DNA of 55,340 nucleotides from Candidatus Roizmanbacteria bacterium (GTDB lineage: Bacteria; Patescibacteriota; Microgenomatia; UBA1406; GWC2-37-13), in contig CABIKN020000001.1 in assembly GCA_902200405.1 (NCBI GenBank), positions 1 through 55,340 on the forward strand. Direction: 5' to 3'. The position numbers were made by a program, and so were the translations under genes. Numbering within the stretch: position 1 is the stretch's first letter; each line of letters opens with the position of its first letter. The notes below the pieces were generated by a model, which made no database searches, was not told the DNA's origin, and saw only the letters and a program-made list of their open reading frames with translations. This document shows, in pieces, positions 40,737 through 48,560 of the stretch.

Positions 40737-41201
40737 ATGTTTTGTATTTTTTGTCAACATCATGATACAGAGGTAATTGAAACAAGAGTATCTGAAGATG
40801 GAACAACGGTCAGAAGAAGAAGGTCGTGTTCAAAATGTGATAAACGCTTTACAACATATGAGAGACTTGAAGAGTTACCAATAGTGGTTATTAAAAGAGA
40901 TGGAACAAGGCAACGATTTGATAGAGAGAAACTAAGAAGCGGACTTTTCAAATCATGTGAAAAAACAATTGTAACTGCTGAAAAAATTGATAGAATAATT
41001 AACGAAGTTGAAAGAGAGCTGAAAGAGAAAGATGAAACAGAAATAGAGAGTAAAGTAATTGGTAATTTATCAGCCAAGCGATTAAAAAAAATTGATAAAG
41101 TTGCCTATATTAGATTTTCCTCGGTCTTTCGAAGATTTGTTGATCTAGATGACTTTGAGGAAGAGTTAAAAAAAATTAATCCGATTAAATCGGTAAAATA
41201 A
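40737..41201 (+). CDS. nrdR: Transcriptional repressor NrdR
   Basis: 154 residues, normal length. A zinc ribbon with CIFCQHHDTEVIETR and RRSCSKCDKRFTTYE is followed by the ATP cone (VIKRDGTRQRFDREKLRSGLFKSC). NrdR senses ATP/dATP and represses ribonucleotide reductase genes. It is separated from nrdJ by 1 base, so it is likely to regulate its own operon. The 157 bp upstream are AT-rich; no convincing NrdR box could be defined by eye. Confidence 0.95.
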   Translation: MFCIFCQHHDTEVIETRVSEDGTTVRRRRSCSKCDKRFTTYERLEELPIVVIKRDGTRQRFDREKLRSGLFKSCEKTIVTAEKIDRIINEVERELKEKDETEIESKVIGNLSAKRLKKIDKVAYIRFSSVFRRFVDLDDFEEELKKINPIKSVK

Positions 41202-41202
41202 T

Positions 41203-43584
41203 ATGAAATTGAAAGGACTTGCGGAAAAGGTTTTTTTGGATCGTTATTCATTAAAGGATAAAGCTGGTAAGGCATTGGAAAAACGACCAGAAGAGATGTG
41301 GGGCAGAATTGCTAAGGCTGTAGCTAAGGTAGAAAAAAAATCAAAACAAAAAAAGTGGGAAAAAGATTTTTATTCAGTATTAAAAGATTTCAAATATGTT
41401 CCAGGCGGAAGAATTTTATCAGGAGCAGGAACGGGTTATGATGTCTCTTTTTACAACTGTTTTGTTATCCCATCTCCAGAGGACTCAAGAGGGGGAATCC
41501 TTAAAACTTTAGGGCAGATGGTGGAAATTATGGCTCGCGGCGGCGGTGTTGGCATTAATCTTTCATCTCTTCGTCCTCGAGGGGCAAGAGTTAAAAAAGT
41601 CAATGGTTTTTCATCAGGTCCTATAAATTGGGCTTCGCTTTTTTCAGTTGCAACCCGCGATATTATTCAACAGGGTGGAACTAGAAGAGGCGCCTTAATG
41701 CTTATGCTTTGGGACTGGCATCCTGATATTGAAGAATTTATCACCGTTAAACAAGACCTATCAAAAATCAACGGGGCTAATCTTTCTCTATGTGTCTCCG
41801 ATACTTTTATGGAGGCAGTTGAAAAAGACTCCGACTGGCCATTAGTATTTCCGGACATTAAAGATCCGGAATATGATGAAAAATGGACTGGTGACTTAGA
41901 TGCTTGGAAAAAAATGGGAAAAAAAGTTATCGTCCATAAAGTTGTTAAAGCAAGAAAGCTTTGGGACCTAGTTGCCACGGCGGCTTGGAAATCAGCTGAA
42001 CCTGGAGTGGTTTTCATGGAAAGATACAATAAATTACACAATAACTATTACTGGAATAAGATTATCTGTGTTAATCCTTGTGGTGAAGAAGGGCTGCCAG
42101 CATGGGGGGTTTGTAATTTAGGATCGATCAATCTATCAGCTCTTGTTAAAGGGCACGATATTGATGAAAAAGGTAAATTTGATTTTAATGCTTTAAAAAG
42201 TATTGTACGGACCGCAGTTCGTTTTCAAGATAATGTTGTTGATATGGACCCCTATGTCTTTGAAGGTATTCGCAAGACTCAACTTGAGGGAGAGCGAAGA
42301 ATAGGACTTGGAACAATGGGATTGGGTGATGTTTTGATCAAATTACATTTGCGCTATGGTTCTCCGGAATCCCTTGAATTTATTGACAAGGTTTATAAAA
42401 TGATTAGGGACGAAGCTTACCAGGCATCATCGGAATTTGCTCGCGAAAAAGGCAGCTTTGCTAAATATGATCAAAAACTTTATCTGGCAGGAAAATTTAT
42501 AAGTCAGTTGACCGACGATGTCAAAAAGTTAATTAAGAAAAATGGAATAAGAAATTCGGTGCTTTTAATGCAGGCGCCCACAGGGTCAACTTCTCTAATG
42601 GCAGGTACAACCAGCGGTATTGAGCCGGTCTATGAATTTGAATTTATCAGAAAAGATAGAATAGGAACACATGTTATTCGCCATGATCTTTACGATGGTT
42701 GGTACAATAAGCATGAAAAAGAAATAAAAGACGGGAAATTAAAAAAGCCGGAGTGGTTTGTCTCGGCTAATGAACTAACACCAGAAGACCATGTAAAAGT
42801 TCAGGGAGCGATTCAAAAATATGTCGATGCTTCAATTTCCAAAACGGTTAATGCACCAAATTCACACACAGTTGAAGACGTAAAAAGACTTTATAACTTA
42901 GCTTATAAACTAGGATGTAAGGGAATCGCTTATATGAGAGATGGCTCTAGACCGGGTGTTCTTGAGCGAAAACCTGATCCAGCTGAAGCCAAAGCAAGTA
43001 AAGAAGTAGTTTGCCCCCCTCCTTCCTATACCATTAAACCTCGACCGATGGTTGTTCACGGTGCCACTTATAGGATCAATACACCGGTTGGAATTGCTTT
43101 TATTACCTTAAACACCAATGGCGGTAATCCTCCGGAACCTTTGGAAATCTTTATCAACGTTGGTAAGGCGGGAAGCGATGTCTACGCAATGGCAGAGGGT
43201 TTAGGAAGAATGATTTCGGTGGCCCTGCGTTTTTCATCTCATATTTCTGTTTCTGATCGAGTTAACGAAATTATTACCCAGTTATCAGGAATAGGAGGAG
43301 CAAGAACAATGGGTTTTGGTAAGGATAGAATAAGAAGTTTGCCGGACGCTGTTGCTAAAGTATTATCAATGCACTACGGAATGAATGGGGAGAAAAAAAC
43401 CAATGGAGTTGTTAAGGAAGATCCAAAATTAGTAACCACAACGACTCAACCGGAATTAATTCAACCAGAAGTGGCCGTGGCAAGATCGACCTCTTTTGAT
43501 ATCTGTCCTTCTTGTGGTGAAGTAACTTTAGTCCACGAAGAGGGTTGTAAAAAATGTTATGGATGCGGGTACAGCGAGTGTTAA
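41203..43584 (+). CDS. nrdJ: Adenosylcobalamin-dependent (class II) ribonucleotide reductase
   Basis: 793 residues. It reduces ribonucleotides to deoxyribonucleotides using adenosylcobalamin, so no oxygen and no R2 subunit is needed. Active-site parts seen: CFVIPSPEDSRGG (first cysteine), IMARGGGVGINLSSLRPRG, NPCGEEGLPAWGVCNLGSINL near residue 290 (radical-site Cys and Glu), APTGSTSLMAGTTSGIEP, and the C-terminal CPSCGEVTLVHEEGCKKCYGCGYSEC zinc-ribbon and redox tail. The next gene makes its cofactor. It is the main dNTP source visible here. Confidence 0.95.
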   Translation: MKLKGLAEKVFLDRYSLKDKAGKALEKRPEEMWGRIAKAVAKVEKKSKQKKWEKDFYSVLKDFKYVPGGRILSGAGTGYDVSFYNCFVIPSPEDSRGGILKTLGQMVEIMARGGGVGINLSSLRPRGARVKKVNGFSSGPINWASLFSVATRDIIQQGGTRRGALMLMLWDWHPDIEEFITVKQDLSKINGANLSLCVSDTFMEAVEKDSDWPLVFPDIKDPEYDEKWTGDLDAWKKMGKKVIVHKVVKARKLWDLVATAAWKSAEPGVVFMERYNKLHNNYYWNKIICVNPCGEEGLPAWGVCNLGSINLSALVKGHDIDEKGKFDFNALKSIVRTAVRFQDNVVDMDPYVFEGIRKTQLEGERRIGLGTMGLGDVLIKLHLRYGSPESLEFIDKVYKMIRDEAYQASSEFAREKGSFAKYDQKLYLAGKFISQLTDDVKKLIKKNGIRNSVLLMQAPTGSTSLMAGTTSGIEPVYEFEFIRKDRIGTHVIRHDLYDGWYNKHEKEIKDGKLKKPEWFVSANELTPEDHVKVQGAIQKYVDASISKTVNAPNSHTVEDVKRLYNLAYKLGCKGIAYMRDGSRPGVLERKPDPAEAKASKEVVCPPPSYTIKPRPMVVHGATYRINTPVGIAFITLNTNGGNPPEPLEIFINVGKAGSDVYAMAEGLGRMISVALRFSSHISVSDRVNEIITQLSGIGGARTMGFGKDRIRSLPDAVAKVLSMHYGMNGEKKTNGVVKEDPKLVTTTTQPELIQPEVAVARSTSFDICPSCGEVTLVHEEGCKKCYGCGYSEC

Positions 43585-43683
43585 GTCAAAATTCAAAATG
43601 CAAAAATCAAAAATGAAAGTCAAAATTAAAAAGTTTGGAACTTTGAACTTTTTACTTTAACTTCTAACTTTTGACTTTTAACT
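43585..43683. repeat. Heptamer-periodic inverted repeat inside the nrd operon
   Basis: The left half is built of units like AATTCAA and AAATCAA, the right half of units like ACTTTTG and ACTTCTA, each about 7 bases long. The halves are complementary and would fold into a long imperfect stem between nrdJ and the adenosyltransferase gene. Confidence 0.55.
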
Positions 43684-43684
43684 T

Positions 43685-44206
43685 ATGCCAATATACACAC
43701 GTACTGGCGACTTCGGAACAACCGGTCTTTATGGTGGGAAAAGAATTTCCAAGGCTGACTGCCAAATTGAGACTTACGGATCAATTGATGAACTGACTTC
43801 TTATATTGGATTGGTGGTTACTAAATTAAAAAATAAACAGGACAAAAATTTATTGATAAATATTCAAAGAAACCTTTATCAAGTAATGGGTTTTTTATCA
43901 GGAGCTAAAATTAACTTGCTGTTTTTGAAAGAAAAAGTTTCAGATTTTGAAAAAACTATCGATGAAATTGAAAGCCAACTTCCCAAACTAAACAAATTTA
44001 TTATTCCAGGCGGTAATGAAATTTCCTCCCTATTCCAAATACTTCGAGTTCTCTGTCGAAAAGCTGAGAGAAGAAATATTGATTATTTCAATAAAAAACC
44101 AATTGCGGATAACGAATTACTGATTATAAAATATCTCAATAGACTTTCTGATTTATTTTTTGATTTAGCCCGGAAGTATGGAAAAGACAATGAAGTTGTT
44201 TTATAA
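43685..44206 (+). CDS. Cob(I)alamin adenosyltransferase (PduO type)
   Basis: 173 residues, normal length for the PduO/MMAB family. The ATP-binding start YTRTGDFGTTGLYGGKRISKADCQIETYGSIDELTSYIGL is highly conserved, and LCRKAERRN carries the cobalamin-side arginines. It attaches the adenosyl group to cobalamin, providing the cofactor for NrdJ directly upstream. No corrin ring synthesis genes are visible, so B12 is probably scavenged. Confidence 0.92.
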   Translation: MPIYTRTGDFGTTGLYGGKRISKADCQIETYGSIDELTSYIGLVVTKLKNKQDKNLLINIQRNLYQVMGFLSGAKINLLFLKEKVSDFEKTIDEIESQLPKLNKFIIPGGNEISSLFQILRVLCRKAERRNIDYFNKKPIADNELLIIKYLNRLSDLFFDLARKYGKDNEVVL

Positions 44207-44217
44207 TCTCTACACCA

Positions 44218-44745
44218 ATGAAAAAAACAAAACTAAAATCAGCGGGTTCATACTTGTTAATAATTTTATTAGCAGTCGTTGCCCGTCTTATTCCTCATGC
44301 CCCGAACTTTGCTCCGATTGGTGGGTTGGCTTTATTTTCAGGATCGCATTTTAAAAAGAAAATTGCTTTGTTAATTCCATTGGCAGCAATGTTTCTCTCT
44401 GATATATTTTTGGGATTTCACAAAACGATTCCATATGTTTATGTGAGTTTTATAATTATTACTTTAATCGGGGGATTGATAAAAAATAACAAATGGCAGT
44501 CATTGGCATTGGCGAGTTTAATATCTTCATTTCTATTTTTCCTAATAACCAACTTTGGGGTTTGGGCAAGTTTTGATATGTATCCAAAAACAATTGACGG
44601 CTTAATACAAAGTTATGCTATGGGAATTCCATTTTTCCGCAACACAATTCTTTCTGATTTATTTTATTCTTTCTCATTTTTTTACGGATATAGATTTTTA
44701 TCGAACTTCAATTTTAAAAAACAAACCTTGCCAAGCCTTTTCTGA
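44218..44745 (+). CDS. DUF6580-like membrane protein, possible vitamin transporter component
   Basis: 175 residues, about five hydrophobic helices. ARLIPHAPNFAPIGGLALFSGSHFKKK followed by PLAAMFLSDIFLGFHKTIPYVYVSF is typical of the DUF6580 family, which resembles S components of ECF vitamin importers. Standing 11 bases after a cobalamin adenosyltransferase gene, it may help take up B12 or a precursor. No ECF energising module (A, A', T) is in the window. The transport role is inference from context. Confidence 0.65.
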   Translation: MKKTKLKSAGSYLLIILLAVVARLIPHAPNFAPIGGLALFSGSHFKKKIALLIPLAAMFLSDIFLGFHKTIPYVYVSFIIITLIGGLIKNNKWQSLALASLISSFLFFLITNFGVWASFDMYPKTIDGLIQSYAMGIPFFRNTILSDLFYSFSFFYGYRFLSNFNFKKQTLPSLF

Positions 44746-44764
44746 CCTCGGAGGTTAGAAAAGG
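44736..44764. terminator. Bidirectional terminator hairpin
   Basis: CCTTTTCTGACCTC pairs with GAGGTTAGAAAAGG, interrupted only by one G-T pair. It lies between convergent genes and includes the stop codon of the left one. A and T runs on both sides allow it to work in either direction. Confidence 0.75.
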
Positions 44765-44773
44765 CCGGTTATA

Positions 44774-45256
44774 TCAACCTAAAATAGGAAGGGGGAATTT
44801 TTCTTTCAAATATTTTTTATATAACTCCAAGTTATCTCCATGGTCGAAGGCGATTTCTTCTTTAGTCGGAAGTTTTTCCAGATCAAACCATTTCAGATGA
44901 GAAACTTCCTCGTCTGATTTGCCGGTTTGTTTGACCGCATTGGCAATAAAAATGATGTCAACGTTTTGTCTGTCTTCCATCGGACGATTCGGGTTATCAT
45001 TAATTCGAAAAAGTTTTAGATCATTTATTTCCCAACCACTTTCTTCCATTACCTCTCTTTTAATTGCCTGAACTAAATTCTCATCTCTGTCAAAAAATCC
45101 ACCGATTAAACCCCATTTTCCAAATTCAAGAATAGGTTTTCCGTTAAAGGTACCCCTTTTTCCAAGAAGAATTTGACTAACTTTTACAACAATTGCATTG
45201 ACAGTGATATGGCGAAGTGAAGTTTTATTGCCATTTTCAAAAGAACAAGTGATCAT
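44774..45256 (-). CDS. NUDIX hydrolase
   Basis: 160 residues. The Nudix box runs from GGFFDRDENLVQ into REVMEESGWE with all catalytic glutamates. The N-terminal beta strands (IVVKVSQILLGKRGTFNGKPILEFGKWGLIGGF) suggest an NMN/ADP-ribose or GDP-sugar type enzyme, but the substrate is not certain. It is the partner of a very tight divergent promoter: its ATG lies 20 bp from that of the next gene. Confidence 0.85.
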   Translation of the reverse strand: MITCSFENGNKTSLRHITVNAIVVKVSQILLGKRGTFNGKPILEFGKWGLIGGFFDRDENLVQAIKREVMEESGWEINDLKLFRINDNPNRPMEDRQNVDIIFIANAVKQTGKSDEEVSHLKWFDLEKLPTKEEIAFDHGDNLELYKKYLKEKFPLPILG

Positions 45257-45262
45257 AAGTAT

Positions 45263-45270
45263 ATTATAAT
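45263..45270. promoter_or_regulatory. Overlapping divergent -10 boxes in a 20-bp gap
   Basis: ATTATAAT holds TATAAT on each strand. The plus box (45265-45270) ends 6 bases before the ATG at 45277; the minus box (45263-45268) ends 6 bases before the ATG at 45256. Both mRNAs should be leaderless. Confidence 0.7.
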
Positions 45271-45276
45271 CAAATT

Positions 45277-45693
45277 ATGTCAACAAAAAACTATACCGCA
45301 ATTGATGATCTGTTGAAAAAAAACAAAAAGAACGACGGTATTAGTTTGTCAAAAGAATCAGAACCGATCGCTGCGGAAAAATTTGAAATAAAAGAACCAG
45401 TTGAGGATAATGTTGAAGAAGAGGTGAGACCATTTGTCAGTCCTAGGGCAGAAACGATAGAACTTCCTCCGGATTTAAAAGCGTTAGGATTGGAGGCAGT
45501 CAGTCATTCAAAATTTCCAAGTTATAAAAATATTAAGCTCCCGCTAAGCGACGAGAAAATTATTGTTGGTCAAAAAGCGCCGTTTACAACCGGTATCCGT
45601 TGGTTATCAACTTTGGCCCTCTATATTCTTGCCCAAGCTCATTTAGGACTGAAGGTAGTCCATGGAAGAGTGATACGAGTGCTGAAACGTTAG
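45277..45693 (+). CDS. Conserved hypothetical protein, disordered N-terminus
   Basis: 138 residues, no recognised family. The first 80 residues are charged and probably disordered. The last 55 (SYKNIKLPLSDEKIIVGQKAPFTTGIRWLSTLALYILAQAHLGLKVVHGRVIRVLKR) look folded, with one amphipathic helix. Because of the strong promoter and tight packing it is likely to be real. Its end overlaps the thioredoxin gene by 4 bases. Confidence 0.55.
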   Translation: MSTKNYTAIDDLLKKNKKNDGISLSKESEPIAAEKFEIKEPVEDNVEEEVRPFVSPRAETIELPPDLKALGLEAVSHSKFPSYKNIKLPLSDEKIIVGQKAPFTTGIRWLSTLALYILAQAHLGLKVVHGRVIRVLKR

Positions 45694-46007
45694 GAAACTT
45701 TCTTAATTTCCGCCAAAAATCCTTCTTTACTTTGAGCTCCAACAAATTGACCAGCGACTTGACCATCTTTAAAAATTAAAAAAGTTGGAATAGAAAATAC
45801 TTGATATTTCGAAGATAATTCCTGATTTTGGTCAACATCAACTTTAACAAATTTTACGTTTTTTACTTCTTCAGTTAACTGTTCAATTATAGGTCCGGTC
45901 ATTTTGCAAGGACCACACCAAGTGGCATAAAAATCAACTAAAACAACCCCTTTAGCTTTTAATACTTCAGTTTCAAAATTATTATTATCGAGATGAGCAA
46001 CGACCAT
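45690..46007 (-). CDS. trxA: Thioredoxin
   Basis: 105 residues, standard size. The active site is WCGPC in VDFYATWCGPCKMTGP, and the cis-proline is in YQVFSIPTFLIFKDG. It reduces protein disulfides in the cytoplasm and could regenerate NrdJ. A clear promoter precedes it: TTGACA, 17 bases, TAAGAT (46044 down to 46016), with 8 bases to the ATG. Confidence 0.96.
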   Translation of the reverse strand: MVVAHLDNNNFETEVLKAKGVVLVDFYATWCGPCKMTGPIIEQLTEEVKNVKFVKVDVDQNQELSSKYQVFSIPTFLIFKDGQVAGQFVGAQSKEGFLAEIKKVS

Positions 46008-46110
46008 AGGTTAATATCTTAGTACGGGATATTTTTAATGTCAAATGTAAATTGATAGCATAAGTATCAATCGGTAAATATATCCTTTTTCAACAATCCA
46101 ATTACATGTA

Positions 46111-46133
46111 TTTGTAGGTTATAAGCGGTTGAC
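46111..46133 (+). promoter_or_regulatory. 23-bp promoter-like element, copy 3 (four-helix-bundle gene)
   Basis: Identical over 23 bases to the radC copy (opposite strand). TTATAAGCGGTTGAC provides the -35 TTGACA (46129-46134); exactly 17 bases later comes TATAAA (46152-46157). Confidence 0.7.
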
Positions 46134-46138
46134 AAAAA

Positions 46139-46176
46139 AAGTTTATCAAGTTATAAAGTTTGTCAAGTTTATCAAG
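46139..46176 (+). repeat. Left arm of a long inverted repeat
   Basis: Made of 9-base (one 8-base) units such as AGTTTATCA and AGTTTGTCA. It is largely complementary to the right arm at 46571-46609, with the four-helix-bundle gene between them. Confidence 0.65.
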
Positions 46177-46214
46177 GGAAATATTTATTAATTAAAAACT
46201 TGATAAATATTTTT

Positions 46215-46565
46215 ATGAAATTTACACGATTCGAAGAAATAATAGCTTGGCAAAAATCAAAAAAATTATCACTTTTAATTTATAAAGAATTTAAAAATTG
46301 TCGAGATTATGGTTTTAAAGATCAAATTCAAAGAGCAACTATTTCCATAATGAATAATATTGCCGAGGGTTATGAAAGAAATAGTAATAAAGAATTTCGA
46401 AACTTTCTATTTATTTCTAAAGGTTCATCTGGGGAGGTCAGATCAATGCTTTATATTTCAAAAGATTTAAATTATATTTCTAATCCTGTTTTTATTGATC
46501 TAAATAATAGAGTTTTTGAAATTTCTAAAATTATTTCAGGTTTGATCAAATCGCTAAGGATTTAA
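46215..46565 (+). CDS. Four-helix-bundle protein (23S rRNA intervening-sequence family)
   Basis: 116 residues of the family encoded inside 23S rRNA intervening sequences and by Avd genes of diversity-generating retroelements. Typical stretches are FEEIIAWQKSKKLSLLIYKEFK, DQIQRATISIMNNIAEGYER and KEFRNFLFISKGSSGEVRSMLYISKDL. It probably binds nucleic acid as a pentamer. Here it stands alone, with no rRNA or reverse transcriptase nearby, between inverted arms of 38-39 bases. I start at the ATG at 46215, the conserved N-terminus. Confidence 0.85.
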   Translation: MKFTRFEEIIAWQKSKKLSLLIYKEFKNCRDYGFKDQIQRATISIMNNIAEGYERNSNKEFRNFLFISKGSSGEVRSMLYISKDLNYISNPVFIDLNNRVFEISKIISGLIKSLRI

Positions 46566-46570
46566 TACAT

Positions 46571-46609
46571 CTTGATGAACTTGAAAAACTTGACAAACTT
46601 GATGAACTT
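46571..46609 (+). repeat. Right arm of a long inverted repeat
   Basis: Four 9-base units: CTTGATGAA, CTTGAAAAA, CTTGACAAA, CTTGATGAA. Complementary to the left arm at 46139-46176 with few mismatches. Confidence 0.65.
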
Positions 46610-46615
46610 ATTATT

Positions 46616-48136
46616 ATGTTAGCAAAAATATTTTCCGGTACGGTCATCGGACTTGATGGAATATTAATTGAGGTTGAAGTTGACGTGGCCTCAAAAGGTT
46701 TTCCCGGTTTTACAATTGTTGGTTTACCAGATAAGGCGGTAGGAGAGGCTAAAGAAAGAGTTAGAGCAGCTATTAATAATGCTTCTTTTCAAATTCCAGA
46801 CACTAGAATTACTGTAAATTTAGCTCCTGCCGATATTCCAAAAGTCGGCTCTGCCTTTGACCTGCCAATAGCAGTTGGAATTCTCACTGCCTCCGGAATG
46901 ATTAAAAAAGATGTTTTATCAGAGAGCCTTTTTATAGGAGAGCTATCTTTAAAGGGTGATGTTCGTAGGGTGCCAGGGGCAATATCAATTGCCCTACTTG
47001 CCAAGTCAAAAAAAATCAAAAAAATTTTTGTTTCAAGAGAAAATATATCCGAAGTTGTTTTGGTTGATGGAATTGAAGTTTATCCTGTTGATAGTTTAGT
47101 TGATTTAATTTTACATTTGAATGAAGTTAAATTAATTTCACCCTTTCCACATAAAGATTTTATCAGCCTTATCAAAGAAGAAAAATATGACAATTTATTT
47201 GAAGATATTAAAGGCCAAGAGACGGCCAAGCGGGCGCTTGAGATTGCCGCCGCCGGATTTCATAATATTATTCTCAAAGGTCCACCAGGGACAGGAAAAA
47301 CACTTTTGTCACGAGCTTTTCCTTCAATTCTTCCACCAATGCAAAAAGAAGAAATTCTCGAGGTGACAAAAATTTATTCGGTGGCAGGACTACTTCATAA
47401 TCAAAGCTTTATTGCAAGTCGGCCATTCCGCTCACCTCATCATACGACGTCCCGCATTGGTTTAGTTGGAGGAGGATCAAATCCAACTCCCGGTGAAATC
47501 TCTTTAGCTCATCGAGGAGTTTTATTTTTGGATGAAATTCCAGAGTTTCCCAGAACAACTCTTGAAAGTCTTCGTCAACCCTTGGAGGATGGGTTTATAA
47601 CGATATCAAGAGCATCGGGGACTCTAATTTTTCCATCAAGATTTTTATTATTGGCCGCCTCAAATCCTTGTCCCTGCGGATATCTAGGACACGAAAATAA
47701 ACCCTGTCATTGTTTGCCGGGAACAATTTTAAAATATCAGAAAAGATTATCCGGCCCACTCTTAGATAGGATTGATCTTCATATTGATGTTCCTTCAGTG
47801 CCGGAGGAAAAATTAACCAGTGATATTTTAAGTGAGTCCAGTCAAAAGGTAAGAACGCGGGTAGTCAAAGCTCGGGAAATTCAAAAAAAAAGATTTAAAA
47901 ATCTAAAGATTTTTAACAATGGAGAAATGTCATCAGCACAAATAAAAAAATTTTGCCAACTATCACCCGAAGCAGTTAATCTATTAAAACAGGCGATTTC
48001 CAAGTTGTCTTTATCAGCCCGAAGTTACTTCAAAACGATTAAAATTGGGCAAACTATTGCCGACCTTAATGGAGTAGAAAAAATTAAAGATTCGTACATT
48101 GCAGAAGCTTTACAATTCAGGTCACACGATGAGTGA
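46616..48136 (+). CDS. comM: YifB/ComM family AAA+ ATPase
   Basis: 506 residues. An N-terminal Lon-protease-like fold (about 1-165: VEVDVASKGFPGFTIVGLPDKAVGEAKERVRAAI) precedes the Mg-chelatase-like AAA+ module with Walker A GPPGTGKT near residue 221 and Walker B VLFLDEIPEF; CPCGYLGHENKPCHC is the family's cysteine motif. ComM is a helicase that extends branch migration when incoming DNA is integrated during transformation. It overlaps a small VirB2-like gene by 8 bases, which suggests that uptake and integration genes share an operon. Confidence 0.92.
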   Translation: MLAKIFSGTVIGLDGILIEVEVDVASKGFPGFTIVGLPDKAVGEAKERVRAAINNASFQIPDTRITVNLAPADIPKVGSAFDLPIAVGILTASGMIKKDVLSESLFIGELSLKGDVRRVPGAISIALLAKSKKIKKIFVSRENISEVVLVDGIEVYPVDSLVDLILHLNEVKLISPFPHKDFISLIKEEKYDNLFEDIKGQETAKRALEIAAAGFHNIILKGPPGTGKTLLSRAFPSILPPMQKEEILEVTKIYSVAGLLHNQSFIASRPFRSPHHTTSRIGLVGGGSNPTPGEISLAHRGVLFLDEIPEFPRTTLESLRQPLEDGFITISRASGTLIFPSRFLLLAASNPCPCGYLGHENKPCHCLPGTILKYQKRLSGPLLDRIDLHIDVPSVPEEKLTSDILSESSQKVRTRVVKAREIQKKRFKNLKIFNNGEMSSAQIKKFCQLSPEAVNLLKQAISKLSLSARSYFKTIKIGQTIADLNGVEKIKDSYIAEALQFRSHDE

Positions 48137-48536
48137 AATAGGCATTGACAAGGGAAAATTGATTCTTTATACTTTTTTACATATGTTTAACTTCTTAACT
48201 GTGATGGCGCAAGATGTTAGTTATGCTCCGGTTGCCTTGGGATTTAAAATTCCTGTGTTTAATGAGGTATTAACTTTTGTAATTAGATTTTTCTTTATTA
48301 TAGCAGGTCTTGTTGCCCTTTTATATTTATTGCTTGGAGCACTAGCTTGGATTACATCAGGCGGTAATAAAGAATCAGTTGATAAAGCTAGAGAAAAAAT
48401 TCAAGCGGCATTGGTTGGACTAATTCTTATTTTTGTCGTCTTAGCAATAGTTGCAGTTATTGAAAACATCTTTTTTCCTGGTAATTCAGGTTTAGGAATC
48501 ACCAAACCTATTGTTTTCCCAGGTTTGATTAATTAA
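48129..48536 (+). CDS. VirB2/TrbC-like small membrane protein 1
   Basis: 135 residues. A hydrophobic N-terminus ending VMAQ looks like a cleaved signal, followed by two helices (about residues 48-72 and 90-115: FVIRFFFIIAGLVALLYLLLGALAWITSGG and KIQAALVGLILIFVVLAIVAVI) with a short polar turn GGNKESVDKAREK. This layout fits VirB2-type pilins. Starts at 48129 (used; overlaps comM by 8 bases) and 48183 are both possible. It is followed by a paralogue. Confidence 0.65.
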   Translation: MSEIGIDKGKLILYTFLHMFNFLTVMAQDVSYAPVALGFKIPVFNEVLTFVIRFFFIIAGLVALLYLLLGALAWITSGGNKESVDKAREKIQAALVGLILIFVVLAIVAVIENIFFPGNSGLGITKPIVFPGLIN

Positions 48537-48560
48537 GGACGATCATTAAATTAATATTCT

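Noticed and set aside
46215-46565. Avd protein of a diversity-generating retroelement
   Set aside because: Same fold, but no reverse transcriptase, template repeat or variable repeat is nearby.
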